Source: Roseivirga sp. 4D4 (GTDB lineage: Bacteria > Bacteroidota > Bacteroidia > Cytophagales > Cyclobacteriaceae). Taken from it: 64,000 bases of DNA. Shown piece after piece: positions 1-8,450 of this stretch. Under the pieces are notes generated by a model. That model did no database searches, was not told where the DNA came from, and worked only from the letters and a program-made list of their open reading frames with translations. Location of the stretch: the NCBI RefSeq assembly GCF_001747095.1, contig NZ_MDGP01000001.1, positions 4,075,001 through 4,139,000 on the forward strand, read 5' to 3'. Both the position numbers and the translations under genes were made by a program. Numbering within the stretch: position 1 is the stretch's first letter; each line of letters opens with the position of its first letter.

Positions 1-1218
1 TTCGGTTTCAAAGAGTTCGTGCCGAGCAGTTATAATGTATTTCGGTCGGTCTGAGTATTTGTGATTATCAAGTAGATCAGTAAAGAATTTTTTTATTGTT
101 GACCATTCGCCAGATGATCTACTTTCATCTATGCCATCAATGAAGACGACTATTTTACCTTCATTGACTAGGGTTTCTATTAAGTTGCGCGGTAGTGAGG
201 CTCTATATTGAATTTCTATTTCCTCATGTACTCTGCCTATGACTGCCGAAGGTTGAAGTGATAAAAAGCTAGTCGCTTGAACAACTATAGGTAATGGAAA
301 AATCCTATTGTTATCATGGTCTTCATTGATGAGTTCAAAAGCAGAAATAAGACAACTAAGACTTTTGCCAGCACCATGGTGTCCAAGAATGACTAAGAGT
401 CTATCATCTTCTTTTATAAAGGACTTTATCTCATCCCTTATGAACGTGTTTTCATTAGAGTCTTCTGAAGGCACGGTGGCTAAATTATATCGAACAGGAA
501 TGTTTAGCAGACTCTCGTGATCGAGTGTTTTTTTGTCGTTTTCTAAGACTAAACCGTGCTTCAGAAGTTTACGATGAAGTGAGTGTAGATAGTTTTTTGT
601 ATCAAAAAAGGTTTGTAAGAACTCATGAAGAGTAAATAACTTAATCTGAGGTTCGAACTTAATTTTAGACGATCTAAGTGAATTGACTAAAGCGGGTCTT
701 GGGTTTAGGTGTGACAAGATAATATAGCTACTACATCGTTCGTCTCTCAGGTCCTGCAATGCATTAGATATGTGCTTTGTGAAGTATTTATCTGGAACCT
801 CCTTCGAGGCGCCCAGCACTTTCTTGATTTCCGCAACATCTTTGTCATCATCAATGCACTTAATTCTAAGAACTGTGTCTGTGAAGTTTAATGTCAGGTC
901 AATCTGGGCTTTTTTGGACCTTATGGAAAACAGTCGTTCATTCTTAGTTAGAAGGTTTTCAACTACTTTGGCAGTTTCAATGCCATGTGTGAGTTGTGAG
1001 AATTCTGTTTTTTCAATACTCTCTTCGAAGGCACTGAGAATCAGATTTTGAGTGTTAAATCTGACAGGCTTACCTGCCAGCACCCTCCTAAGAGTTTCGT
1101 CGCTGATTAAACCTTTTAGTTCGGACCGAGCCATTAATTCTGGTATTGAGTAGCTCTGCCAATCTCCCAATTTATCTTCCAGTTTTTCGATCAGTTTTTG
1201 TCTGAATTCTTTGCTCAT
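1..1218 (-). CDS. NACHT-family NTPase, C-terminus beyond window
   Basis: Translating the reverse strand from the ATG at 1218 gives 406 residues with no stop up to base 1, so the C-terminal part lies outside the window. A P-loop GHHGAGKS sits at residues 279-286. A Walker B of NACHT type, IVVFIDGIDES, has its DGIDE at residues 361-365, and TARHE follows near the edge like the sensor region of STAND ATPases. Residues 1-270 precede the NTPase and match no family I can name. Bacterial NACHT proteins are signal-transducing ATPases, many of them anti-phage. That role is inference, because the C-terminal sensor and any fused effector cannot be seen. The gene lies just outside the tRNA-Asn-bounded element. 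Confidence 0.85.
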   Translation of the reverse strand, partial: MSKEFRQKLIEKLEDKLGDWQSYSIPELMARSELKGLISDETLRRVLAGKPVRFNTQNLILSAFEESIEKTEFSQLTHGIETAKVVENLLTKNERLFSIRSKKAQIDLTLNFTDTVLRIKCIDDDKDVAEIKKVLGASKEVPDKYFTKHISNALQDLRDERCSSYIILSHLNPRPALVNSLRSSKIKFEPQIKLFTLHEFLQTFFDTKNYLHSLHRKLLKHGLVLENDKKTLDHESLLNIPVRYNLATVPSEDSNENTFIRDEIKSFIKEDDRLLVILGHHGAGKSLSCLISAFELINEDHDNNRIFPLPIVVQATSFLSLQPSAVIGRVHEEIEIQYRASLPRNLIETLVNEGKIVVFIDGIDESRSSGEWSTIKKFFTDLLDNHKYSDRPKYIITARHELFETE

Positions 1219-1566
1219 GAGGTATTATTAGTCGATCAATTTTGGGTAATGGTAAGTTTGGTAAATAAAAGACACCCAATATGGCTAACGTAGATTATTA
1301 ACAATAGTATGAATTCTTTGGTAGAAATAAAACCTTTTTGATGCATATTAAGTTAATATTGTTAACTTTGGTAAAAGTTATGTCAAATATATCACAGTAA
1401 CAAATTACAAATACAATGAGAGGAAATAGAGATAAAACCCCTAGGCTAAGAGCGCCTCCATCAGTCGGGCTTAACTATTTTGGAACGATAGACGGCTCTA
1501 GCAACAGGCTGATAATTGTTTCATTCATTACCATGAAACCAAACCATCAATCTAAATCACTATGAA
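1219..1566. other. Intergenic region, no clear gene
   Basis: This AT-rich stretch lies upstream of the NACHT gene. It should hold that gene's promoter, and a reverse-strand TATATTTG at 1384-1391 fits the Bacteroidota -7 element, but no well-spaced -33 element was found. A 49-codon forward ORF at 1416-1565 has no recognisable features and is not called. Nothing else is apparent. Confidence 0.4.
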
Positions 1567-1731
1567 ATGAAGATTTTAGTAAGAATTATTCGGCAACTTG
1601 TAGTTTCAGCAGTAAGGGTGAGTAGTAGACTGATTAACTACTTGAGGTCGAACGAGAAAGAAATTAAGAAGCTATTCAGAATATTGATTATTGAAGTTTT
1701 CTTCTTCATCGTTTTCTCGTTTTTTCAGTAG
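1567..1731 (+). CDS. Possible small membrane peptide (54 aa)
   Basis: This short forward ORF encodes a basic, partly hydrophobic peptide. It starts MKILVRIIRQLVVSAV, has a charged middle (RSNEKEIKKLF) and ends in a very hydrophobic tail (ILIIEVFFFIVFSFFQ). That layout could suit a small membrane protein or a toxin-like peptide. There is no convincing ribosome binding site and no recognised family. It stops just before the transcription terminator of the truncated tRNA copy, so it may be chance coding potential. Confidence 0.25.
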   Translation: MKILVRIIRQLVVSAVRVSSRLINYLRSNEKEIKKLFRILIIEVFFFIVFSFFQ

Positions 1732-1767
1732 AGTTGTCATCATCTTCCTTTACATAGTTGAGTGCAA

Positions 1768-1806
1768 ATAAAAAAGCCAGTTACAATTTGTATATTGTAA
1801 CTGGCT
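1768..1806 (-). terminator. Terminator beside the truncated tRNA-Asn copy
   Basis: A perfect 13-bp stem (1775-1787 with 1794-1806) is followed on the reverse strand by a run of T. It lies directly downstream of the partial tRNA-Asn copy. It has the same top sequence (AGCCAGTTAC) as the terminator behind the intact tRNA-Asn at 27.47 kb, but a longer stem and a different loop. Confidence 0.8.
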
Positions 1807-1815
1807 GATATTGAG

Positions 1816-1861
1816 AGCTCCTCCTCTTGGGCTCGAACCAAGGACCCTCTGATTAACAGTC
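1816..1861. repeat. attL: copy of tRNA-Asn 3' part
   Basis: These 46 bases match 27502-27547 with one difference (G at 1831 against A at 27517). In tRNA terms they cover the acceptor 3' strand, the T arm and half of the anticodon arm on the reverse strand. The 5' half of the tRNA is absent here, so this is a truncated copy left by site-specific integration and not a functional tRNA. Confidence 0.9.
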
Positions 1862-1959
1862 GGAACGGAATGATATTACATGAAAGCAAATGTGTCCTAT
1901 TGGCTAATTAAGATCGGTTTTCTCTTATCTTGTGTCACTTCTCATCACCACACACGGAA

Positions 1960-1984
1960 AAAAACGTGCAGAATACGTGCAAGT
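1960..1984. promoter_or_regulatory. Integrase arm-type site, left end
   Basis: This 25-bp sequence contains two ACGTGCA(A/G)-type half repeats and matches 23 of 25 bases with 27432-27456 near the other end. It lies between the attachment core and the integrase start, where the N-terminal arm-binding domain of a tyrosine recombinase would bind. Confidence 0.65.
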
Positions 1985-2001
1985 AAAAGGAAAGTTTAAC
2001 C

Positions 2002-3363
2002 ATGGCCACAGTCAGAATAGTCTTAGATACACGCCCTTCTAATGTAGATAAAAATAACAAATACCCTCTTGTTTTACGCATTGGGCATAAAACTCAAAGA
2101 CGAGATATCCCTTTCTATATCAGACTTGGCAAAGAAGATTTTATTGAACTGGATAGTATTGAAGGGAAAAAGAAAACTGCACATTTCAAATTAAAAGGGG
2201 TTACTAATCCTGTCCGAAAGACCAAGCGCATTCATAGCCTTTACAGTGACATTGATCTTTGGATGGATGAGAATAAAGGCGAGATCAAGCTATGGCCGAT
2301 AACCCAGTTAAAAGAAACCATTGAGAGGAAGTTCTTTAACAAGCAATCCGAGCTTAGTTTATTAAAGCATGGTGCCAAGTTGATTTATCGTTTTCATGCT
2401 GAAGCCAGGTTTTCGACCGCTTCGTCTTATGAAGACGCTTTAAAGATCGTTGTCAAATACCGCAAGAAGCTATTCGGTAAAGATGATAAACAGTCTATTC
2501 CTGACCTCTTTGATAAGACCAAAAAAGACATGTTTACCGTTAGGGAAGAACTCAAACCTTATGACATGCCGATCAAGGCCTTCAACTTTGAGTTTGCTAA
2601 AGACTTCAAAACCTATCTCAGTACCCGCCTTAAATCAAAGAACTCAATCAACATTCATCTGAGAAGCTTACAGGCGATTCTCAATGATGCTGAGAAAACC
2701 TATGATGACCTAAAAGGGCATAAGCCATTAGAGAGCTTCAAAAAGAGTAGCACTGCTAATACTCCGATTGTTCTTACGCATGAAGAAATCAATTCTATTC
2801 GTCAATGCTCCTATCCTGAGGGTGGGTCAAAGTTTCATGTAAGAAACTACTTCCTGTTCATGTTCAATAACATGGGTATGAACTTCTATGACATTGCCTT
2901 AGCACGTGTTGAACAATTTGATGGGGAGCGGTTTAGCTACACACGTAAGAAGACGGAGAGTGAAGGGGATTTTTTCTCAATCAAACAGAATGAAGAGAAC
3001 CTGTCTATCCTCTCATACTATATTCAGAATAAGTCAAAAACAGCCTATATATTCCCAATCATTCCAGAAGGCAGAGTGGGTGAAGCTATCTTCCGAGCCA
3101 AACGTGACAAACTCAAATGGTTCAATAACAATATCAAGAAGATAGCTACTGATTTAAGAATAGAGAAGAATCTCTCAACCTACACCCCACGTGATACTTG
3201 GACAAACTTAGGTCTACAAATGGGGATAGATATTCGTAAAATTTCTTCTGGACTTGGTCATTCTAGTGTCGAAATCACTGAAAAGCACTACAGTCAACTA
3301 ATCCAAGAAAAAATCCTTGATGAGATTAATGCTCAAATTACCAAGGGGCCAAGTTTCAATTAA
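2002..3363 (+). CDS. Tyrosine recombinase / integrase (453 aa)
   Basis: This is the probable site-specific recombinase of the element. It has an N-terminal arm-binding beta domain (about 1-95), a SAM-like core-binding domain (about 150-245) and a C-terminal catalytic domain. Visible catalytic positions are the beta-hairpin lysine in RKKT, R397 in YTPRD, H420 in LGHSS and the nucleophile Y430 in EKHYSQ. The usual first arginine is Asn (GMNFYDIA), as in many Bacteroidota integrases, and the first His of HxxR is Tyr394. The start ATG follows an AAAGGAAAG stretch. The gene points inward from attL, about 140 bp from the tRNA fragment. Confidence 0.93.
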   Translation: MATVRIVLDTRPSNVDKNNKYPLVLRIGHKTQRRDIPFYIRLGKEDFIELDSIEGKKKTAHFKLKGVTNPVRKTKRIHSLYSDIDLWMDENKGEIKLWPITQLKETIERKFFNKQSELSLLKHGAKLIYRFHAEARFSTASSYEDALKIVVKYRKKLFGKDDKQSIPDLFDKTKKDMFTVREELKPYDMPIKAFNFEFAKDFKTYLSTRLKSKNSINIHLRSLQAILNDAEKTYDDLKGHKPLESFKKSSTANTPIVLTHEEINSIRQCSYPEGGSKFHVRNYFLFMFNNMGMNFYDIALARVEQFDGERFSYTRKKTESEGDFFSIKQNEENLSILSYYIQNKSKTAYIFPIIPEGRVGEAIFRAKRDKLKWFNNNIKKIATDLRIEKNLSTYTPRDTWTNLGLQMGIDIRKISSGLGHSSVEITEKHYSQLIQEKILDEINAQITKGPSFN

Positions 3364-3486
3364 ATTCGATTACCATTAGGCAAGATTACCTATGTCTTGC
3401 AGCTTTTGAATTCTTCCAGTTGTCCCAGACTGGAATGTGAACCAATGGGTGTTGATGGCTCAATTTCGAGCCATCAACAAACAGAC

Positions 3487-3795
3487 CTATTCTACGATTT
3501 GCAATTTGTTATCATTTACAGCCTTGACTGTTTCGGAAGGAGGTTTTGTTGGCCTATTGTCGTTAGCCACAATAATTAATTCAGCCTCCAAAGCATTTGC
3601 CCAACAGCATAAGTTGAAAGTGCTAGGTGTTTTGTGACCCGTTTCCCATTTATGGACCAAGTAATCTGATACACCAATTTTATGGTTAAGGTCTTCTAAC
3701 GTTAAACCTTTAATAATCCTTAGATCAATTAGTTGATTCACGACTTTCGCTAAATAGTCGGTTCTTAACCTTCTCGAGTAGATTTTTGCGTTCAT
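3487..3795 (-). CDS. Xre-family HTH regulator (102 aa)
   Basis: This small DNA-binding protein has a helix-turn-helix around residues 25-65 (GLTLEDLNHKIGVSDYLVHKWETG), typical of Xre/Cro-type repressors. The C-terminal 35 residues are polar and probably unstructured. The start has a good upstream AGGAG at about 6 bp. It is convergent with the integrase gene and divergent from the AlpA-like gene, so it may control excision or transfer. No operator could be assigned. Confidence 0.75.
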   Translation of the reverse strand: MNAKIYSRRLRTDYLAKVVNQLIDLRIIKGLTLEDLNHKIGVSDYLVHKWETGHKTPSTFNLCCWANALEAELIIVANDNRPTKPPSETVKAVNDNKLQIVE

Positions 3796-3987
3796 TTTAA
3801 CTCCTCTTGTTTTAGTTGACGCAGAATGACCCTACAAAGAATCATTCGATTAAGAAATGGACTCTATGGGTAATGATGACATAGGCAATTAAATTACATT
3901 CTTACTAAGGTATGTTTCCTGGAGTGTACATTTCCAAAATCAATGACTTCACTAAAAGAGTGACGTCTAATATGCAAGGAGGAAAAA

Positions 3988-4266
3988 ATGCATACGCTAA
4001 GCGAAAACTTAATCGATGTTTTATTACCAGCTATGAACCTAGAAGAAAGACATAAGATGTTGTCAGCACTGATGATGGAGATGAATGCTTTTGTAAGTAT
4101 TGACCTTGCCGAGAAAATTACTTCTCTCGACAAGTCAACTCAATACCGCGAGCGTAAGGATGGGAATTTCCCACCTCTTGTGTCTATAACTTCTCAAGGT
4201 CGTAGGAAAGCGTATAGGTTGCGTGACTTGAAGGATTGGATGGACAAACAGAGTTATGCTGAATAG
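3988..4266 (+). CDS. AlpA-type regulator / excisionase-like (92 aa)
   Basis: The C-terminal half has the AlpA/excisionase winged-helix signature: a recognition segment SLDKSTQYRERKDGNFPPLV followed by a basic wing (GRRKAYRLRDLKDWM). AlpA proteins activate or direct excision by P4-type integrases, and this gene is next to one. A strong AAGGAGG ribosome site lies 7 bp upstream of the ATG. Its last 83 bp overlap the 3' end of the oppositely oriented integrase gene. Confidence 0.8.
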   Translation: MHTLSENLIDVLLPAMNLEERHKMLSALMMEMNAFVSIDLAEKITSLDKSTQYRERKDGNFPPLVSITSQGRRKAYRLRDLKDWMDKQSYAE

Positions 4267-5668
4267 TTTTGCTTAAGTAGTATTCTTCCTTTAAAAACTC
4301 AAAGACAAGACCCTTCGCCATAAACTCAGAGCGGAGGGTCTTGATTGATGGGACAAAGTCAATGTTCTTGGAAGATAGAATACGGTCCAGGATATATTTA
4401 ATACACTCAATGCCAGCCCTCTTTTCTTCAAAATAATCGAACATATCATAATGAGTTTCAGTCACTCCTGATGGGGTATGATTTAGCAGCTTTGAAACCC
4501 AGTCAGTAGAATAACCAACACTGGTCAATAGAGTTGCTCCTGTTCTTCTTAAATCATGTGGCGTAAACTTCTGGTCAATACCAATCTGGTCAAAGTTCAC
4601 GCGCATAGCATGGTTAAAAGCTGTTTCTTTTAGATAATCGTTTTCTGATGTTTCTCGGGATTTATCAATGTTGTTGATCCTGTTCCAACCAAACACATAC
4701 CGATGCCCATCTGTCCATTCTTTCACCTCTTCAAGAATATCGAGAGCATAGCTGTTAAGTGGGACAAGATGTCTGCGACCATTCTTCGCTTTATGGTCAG
4801 GAATAACCCAAACCTTTCCTTCCAGATCAATTTCTGACCATTCTGCGGTTCGAACTTCTATGCCCCTAGTCATTGTACAGAGCATGAATTTTAGTCCGAG
4901 AATAATGACCGGAACCACTTTCATTTTGTTAAGGTTGTGCCAAACAGCAAAAACCTCTCTTGTATTAAGAGAGCGTTTCGTTGTCTTTTTAACCTTGGGT
5001 GCCTCCAGGTCGGCACAAGGGTTAAATTCGACAAGCCCATGAAAGTTCTTGGCGTATTTGAACAGCCCTTTGGTATGAGAAAGAAAACGGGTTGCCTGGG
5101 TTGCCTTGCTCCGTTTTATCCCGATTTCATAGATCATATTGGCCATGTCACGGAAAGAAATGTCCTTGACCTTTCTTGCGCCTATTACAGCGACCAGTTC
5201 TTTATTAAGGACACGCTGTTTTTCATCCCAGCGTTTCTCACCACGTGACTTGCAATACTCAATATAGAGAGGAACAAGTTGCTTGATTGTCATGGCCTGT
5301 TGTTCAGCCTTTTTCTTCTCAAGATGTTCAGTTGCTGGGTCAATACCGAGCTGAACCTTTTCAGAAGCTATCACAAAAGCTTTTCTCGCTTCTATTAGTG
5401 ACAAGCGAGGATATTTTCCAAGAGTGAGCATTCTATGAACACCCTCAAGTCTATATTCGTAAACCCAACTCTTATTTCCTTTAGGTGAAACCCTTATTCC
5501 AAAACCTGCTAGTCCATTACACCAGAAGACAATTCTTCTAGATTTAGACACAAGTTTTTTGATGGCTGATTCGGTAAACCGAATACTATTTTTCTTTTGT
5601 GGTGGGGTTTTGTTCTGGCTGGCAACCGGGCTGGCAAATTGAACGACATTTGTTAACTTCTTCTGCAT
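4184..5668 (-). CDS. P4-type tyrosine recombinase (494 aa)
   Basis: This is a second integrase, of a different subfamily from the one at 2.0 kb. It has an N-terminal DUF4102-like arm-binding domain (GLAGFGIRVSPKGNKSW, LTLGKYPRLSLIEARK), a central core-binding region, and a catalytic domain with MTRGIEVR, KAKNGRRH, HDLRRTGA, a LNHTP box and nucleophile Tyr in THYDMFDY. I start it at the ATG at 5668, which has AAGGAG 9 bp upstream. An in-frame ATG at 5725 would add 19 residues without a ribosome site. A tRNA-Thr 3' fragment lies about 100 bp upstream. Confidence 0.92.
   Translation of the reverse strand: MQKKLTNVVQFASPVASQNKTPPQKKNSIRFTESAIKKLVSKSRRIVFWCNGLAGFGIRVSPKGNKSWVYEYRLEGVHRMLTLGKYPRLSLIEARKAFVIASEKVQLGIDPATEHLEKKKAEQQAMTIKQLVPLYIEYCKSRGEKRWDEKQRVLNKELVAVIGARKVKDISFRDMANMIYEIGIKRSKATQATRFLSHTKGLFKYAKNFHGLVEFNPCADLEAPKVKKTTKRSLNTREVFAVWHNLNKMKVVPVIILGLKFMLCTMTRGIEVRTAEWSEIDLEGKVWVIPDHKAKNGRRHLVPLNSYALDILEEVKEWTDGHRYVFGWNRINNIDKSRETSENDYLKETAFNHAMRVNFDQIGIDQKFTPHDLRRTGATLLTSVGYSTDWVSKLLNHTPSGVTETHYDMFDYFEEKRAGIECIKYILDRILSSKNIDFVPSIKTLRSEFMAKGLVFEFLKEEYYLSKTIQHNSVCPSNPSSHATYTLSYDLEKL
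5615..5636. repeat. Arm-type repeat within 5' end of P4-type integrase
   Basis: This 22-bp sequence contains two CTGGCTGGCA-like units and lies in the first codons of the integrase gene. It matches 20 of 22 bases with 5859-5880. The pair brackets the tRNA-Thr fragment at 5769-5813, as expected for integrase arm sites on both sides of an attachment core. Confidence 0.6.
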
Positions 5669-5768
5669 TCTTATGAACTCCTTGTTATGCGTTAAAGCCA
5701 ATATCCAAGGGGGATACAGAGCCATTCATAACAGTTCAGGAAAGTTCAAAAAATGTACTATATGTCAA

Positions 5769-5813
5769 TTTGTAATCAGTAGGTTGGGAGTTCAAGTCTC
5801 TTAAGCGGCACCA
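5769..5813 (+). pseudogene. tRNA-Thr(TGT) 3' fragment, putative second att site
   Basis: The 45 bases read as the anticodon loop through the acceptor end of a tRNA-Thr with TGT anticodon: a TTTGTAA loop, TCAGT 3' anticodon strand, a T arm with TTCAAGT loop, and an acceptor end with encoded CCA. The 5' half is missing. Such fragments are typical attachment cores of P4-type integrases, and one lies directly upstream. No intact tRNA-Thr is in the window, so core identity cannot be confirmed. Confidence 0.65.
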
Positions 5814-5858
5814 TTAAAATCAATCACTTAGCACATCTTTTACCATAACTAGAATGCT

Positions 5859-5880
5859 CTGGCTGGCAATTGGGCTGGCA
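5859..5880. repeat. Second copy of P4-type arm repeat
   Basis: This copy differs from 5615-5636 at two central bases only. It lies on the other side of the tRNA-Thr fragment. I see nothing else of note between here and 6080. Confidence 0.6.
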
Positions 5881-6080
5881 GAATTGTATCACAGTTCTTT
5901 TTGAATGTGAATCACATCATGTTATAAAGTTCAGAAGATCTTATTGAGTCGCTAATTTGCTCACCCGATTTAGTCATCTGAACATTTCTTTTATCCAGAT
6001 TAATGGAGGAGAGATGACCAGGATAAGACTTCATAAGGAAGGTAAGTACTTCTTTTGAATAACTTATGAAAGTCAATTAA

Positions 6081-6317
6081 CTAGGGACGCCTGAAAGAAG
6101 GAATGTTAACTTTTGTACCATTGGCTACTAATTCGTCATAGTATTCAGGATCAATGGGGTTTTTTTCAAAAGGAACAACAAGGCCATTACCCACAACTTT
6201 CATGAGGGGCATACCTTTATTTTCCTCTTTTCTTTTAAGGAACTTTGCAGATGGGTCTTCACCTTTTAAGTTCTCTAATAGCTCTTTTTTTAGTTCTTCC
6301 ATATTTTTTTCGGTCAA
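6081..6317 (-). CDS. Uncharacterised small protein (78 aa)
   Basis: I do not recognise this family. The N-terminal third is a charged helix (MEELKKELLENLKG). The rest contains PLMKVVGNGLVVPF and ends KVNIPSFRRP. The called start is TTG at 6317, with AGGAG 9 bp upstream. An alternative ATG five codons later lacks a ribosome site at normal distance. It lies downstream of and in the same direction as the GAF-like gene, with a gap of 77 bp, so it could be co-transcribed. Confidence 0.5.
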   Translation of the reverse strand: MTEKNMEELKKELLENLKGEDPSAKFLKRKEENKGMPLMKVVGNGLVVPFEKNPIDPEYYDELVANGTKVNIPSFRRP

Positions 6318-6394
6318 CTTGCAGAACTCCTGAATGTAAAAGTAAGTACAAATTAGCTATGCTTTACCCTACCAGAATCATTTGTTCAGTTCTA

Positions 6395-7636
6395 CTAGTT
6401 TTTCAATTTTAATAAATTTTCCAGAATAAACTCCCTATAATCAAAAACAGTTTCTGAAGATAGGGCAACTAATGAAGTAATTATAGCTCTGTAAGTTGAT
6501 CGATACTCTGCTACGTCTTCGATAAAGCCTTTTTGGGGAGATTCTACATTTATTACTCCGATTGGAATAACCTTGCCTTGATCGGTAACAGTGTCTATTC
6601 TAATAGACGTAAATGAGCGAATTTTGTTGTATTTATCATTAAAAAAATTGACGTATTCTTTTATTTCTTTCTTGTGGTCAATGAACTGATCATCTAGATT
6701 GTTTGTATCAGGTTCGTAAACAAACCCATAATTCATAACACGATAAATACCCCCTGGGTCGGTTAAGTCTTCTTTAAATTGAGATACGTGAATGGCTATA
6801 TCCGTCTCTTTTGTTTTGTCACCCTCAAAAGCTTTTTGAGCAAGTTTGTCATTGGTTTCAGTAATAAGGTTTTTTTTCAATAGCATAAAACCTAGCCTGA
6901 GATCGGATGAATTCTTCGGGTAGACGATTCTCAAAGAGTTTTCTTTTTTACCAGCATTGTTGATGATATTCTGAATAGCTATTTTCTCTTTTTCTTCGAT
7001 GAAGAGCATTAAACTTAATCTTATCGGAACTCGATGTAGTCGGAAAAAATCACGAGTAACAATCTTTAGAGTATCAAGATATTTCTTAAAAATAACGGCA
7101 TACTGCTCATCTATAAACTGTATATCATCTTCATTTTTTATTTCACCAACTAACTCTTTCAACAGTGGTTGATAAACCTTGAAATGAGACTTAAGATCGT
7201 AGGTGATTTGTGGTAGTTGCCTGACTACTTCAAAAGAGGGAACTTTTGCCCCAAGGTCAACGATCTTCTTTGTTCTGAGATGGTCTAGTCTGTCATCAAG
7301 GAGCGAATGAATTATTATCAAAAAACCAGTAACTAGGATTAGTATAATGAAGATTGTCGCAACCCAGTTGACAGAATATGCAATAGGAGTATTAACTGGA
7401 ATAAAAGGCTTGACACCAATATACCCAAGAAATTCTCTGACACCATAACCTATATCCCTAAGGAATACTGAAAAGTAAAGCCCAGTTATAATAGGTAGGC
7501 CCACTGCACATATCCTTACGATTATAACCGCCCTGCCCAATCTATCAAATTGGTCATTTTCGGTTGAAGTCAATGACTCCCTGAGTTCCTGCCAAATGGT
7601 TATCCAAAAATCTTTTATGCGTCTATAAAATTTCAA
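6395..7636 (-). CDS. Membrane-anchored GAF-like domain protein (413 aa)
   Basis: Two strong transmembrane helices (about residues 35-60 and 85-112) anchor a long cytoplasmic part. The C-terminal segment, with IRSFTSIRID, VIPIGVINVES and a following long helix, resembles a GAF domain, a small-molecule or protein-interaction fold. No enzymatic motif is evident. The start is a TTG at 7636 that overlaps the stop of the upstream gene in a TTGA junction, suggesting translational coupling. The pair may act as one unit, possibly sensing or defence, but this is inference from location in the mobile element. Confidence 0.65.
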   Translation of the reverse strand: MKFYRRIKDFWITIWQELRESLTSTENDQFDRLGRAVIIVRICAVGLPIITGLYFSVFLRDIGYGVREFLGYIGVKPFIPVNTPIAYSVNWVATIFIILILVTGFLIIIHSLLDDRLDHLRTKKIVDLGAKVPSFEVVRQLPQITYDLKSHFKVYQPLLKELVGEIKNEDDIQFIDEQYAVIFKKYLDTLKIVTRDFFRLHRVPIRLSLMLFIEEKEKIAIQNIINNAGKKENSLRIVYPKNSSDLRLGFMLLKKNLITETNDKLAQKAFEGDKTKETDIAIHVSQFKEDLTDPGGIYRVMNYGFVYEPDTNNLDDQFIDHKKEIKEYVNFFNDKYNKIRSFTSIRIDTVTDQGKVIPIGVINVESPQKGFIEDVAEYRSTYRAIITSLVALSSETVFDYREFILENLLKLKN

Positions 7637-8238
7637 AATGTGAGATCCTTATGACTATTTAGGTCATTGATGTAATCAATCACTAATCTTTGAACGTGCT
7701 CGAAAGTTGAATCATCACCTGTGATTTCTTCTATGATTTCTTCTTGTATTATTTTATCAGCGTGATGCGTAAAATTTTCCCCTCTCGTGTTTTTGCCGCT
7801 TATGAAGCAGGCAAGTGTTCTTCGCCAATTTCTGCCGAAAGTCATGATATGCCTTTTCTTTCCTTTCTTTTGAGCTCTGGTTAGCGGTTTATTTAAGGTG
7901 TCTCTTTGCACTAAAGCCATTCCGTCTTTCCTATATTCACTGATTTCGAACTGATACTGATCCTTAAAATGACCAGAAATTGTAAATCTATGATTTTGAA
8001 TGTTTGCTATGCTTTTGTCATCATGACCTAAAGTCAAACAATTGATACAAACTTCATGGACTAGACTGTCGCGAGTGACGTATGAGATGAAGTATCCATT
8101 AAACTCGTCTAAGGAAACCCCATATAACTTTTGAATTCTAGAATCGAGCTTTTCCTTTTCGGTCATGGATACGTTGTGCTGAAGTGTTTTTTTGTTGGGG
8201 TAAACCACAAATAAATGATGTGTTATTGTTTTTGACAA
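7633..8238 (-). CDS. Uncharacterised protein, first gene of coupled pair (201 aa)
   Basis: I do not recognise this protein. It is soluble and mixed alpha/beta. It has paired HH at residues 7-8, a CINC pair near residue 80, and a basic middle (RAQKKGKKRH). Its C-terminal half ends in an acidic helical segment (IIQEEIIEEITGDD). The stop overlaps the start of the downstream membrane gene. The upstream gap to the divergent RadC-like gene is 212 bp and holds no obvious conserved promoter. Confidence 0.6.
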   Translation of the reverse strand: MSKTITHHLFVVYPNKKTLQHNVSMTEKEKLDSRIQKLYGVSLDEFNGYFISYVTRDSLVHEVCINCLTLGHDDKSIANIQNHRFTISGHFKDQYQFEISEYRKDGMALVQRDTLNKPLTRAQKKGKKRHIMTFGRNWRRTLACFISGKNTRGENFTHHADKIIQEEIIEEITGDDSTFEHVQRLVIDYINDLNSHKDLTF

Positions 8239-8450
8239 GTCTGTCGGACAAAATATTTACCAGTTGTGTAAGTTTAGGACTTTGTGAACTATTTATAAAC
8301 CATGTCTAATTAAGAATGGGTTTTGTCTCTTTTTTGTAGGGTCCATATCAACCAAACCAAGCGTACATTTTCCCTAAGAGACCATTTTTTAGGTAAAGTG
8401 ATTGAGGCTAAAAAACTCTCCTTTCACAGAAAACCAAGGAGAGTTTTTTA

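Noticed and set aside
308..1051. Forward ORFs at 308-520 and 770-1051
   Set aside because: They lie opposite the continuous NACHT reading frame and have no features of their own.
1416..1565. 49-codon forward ORF
   Set aside because: No ribosome site, no hydrophobic or domain pattern, and composition like intergenic sequence.
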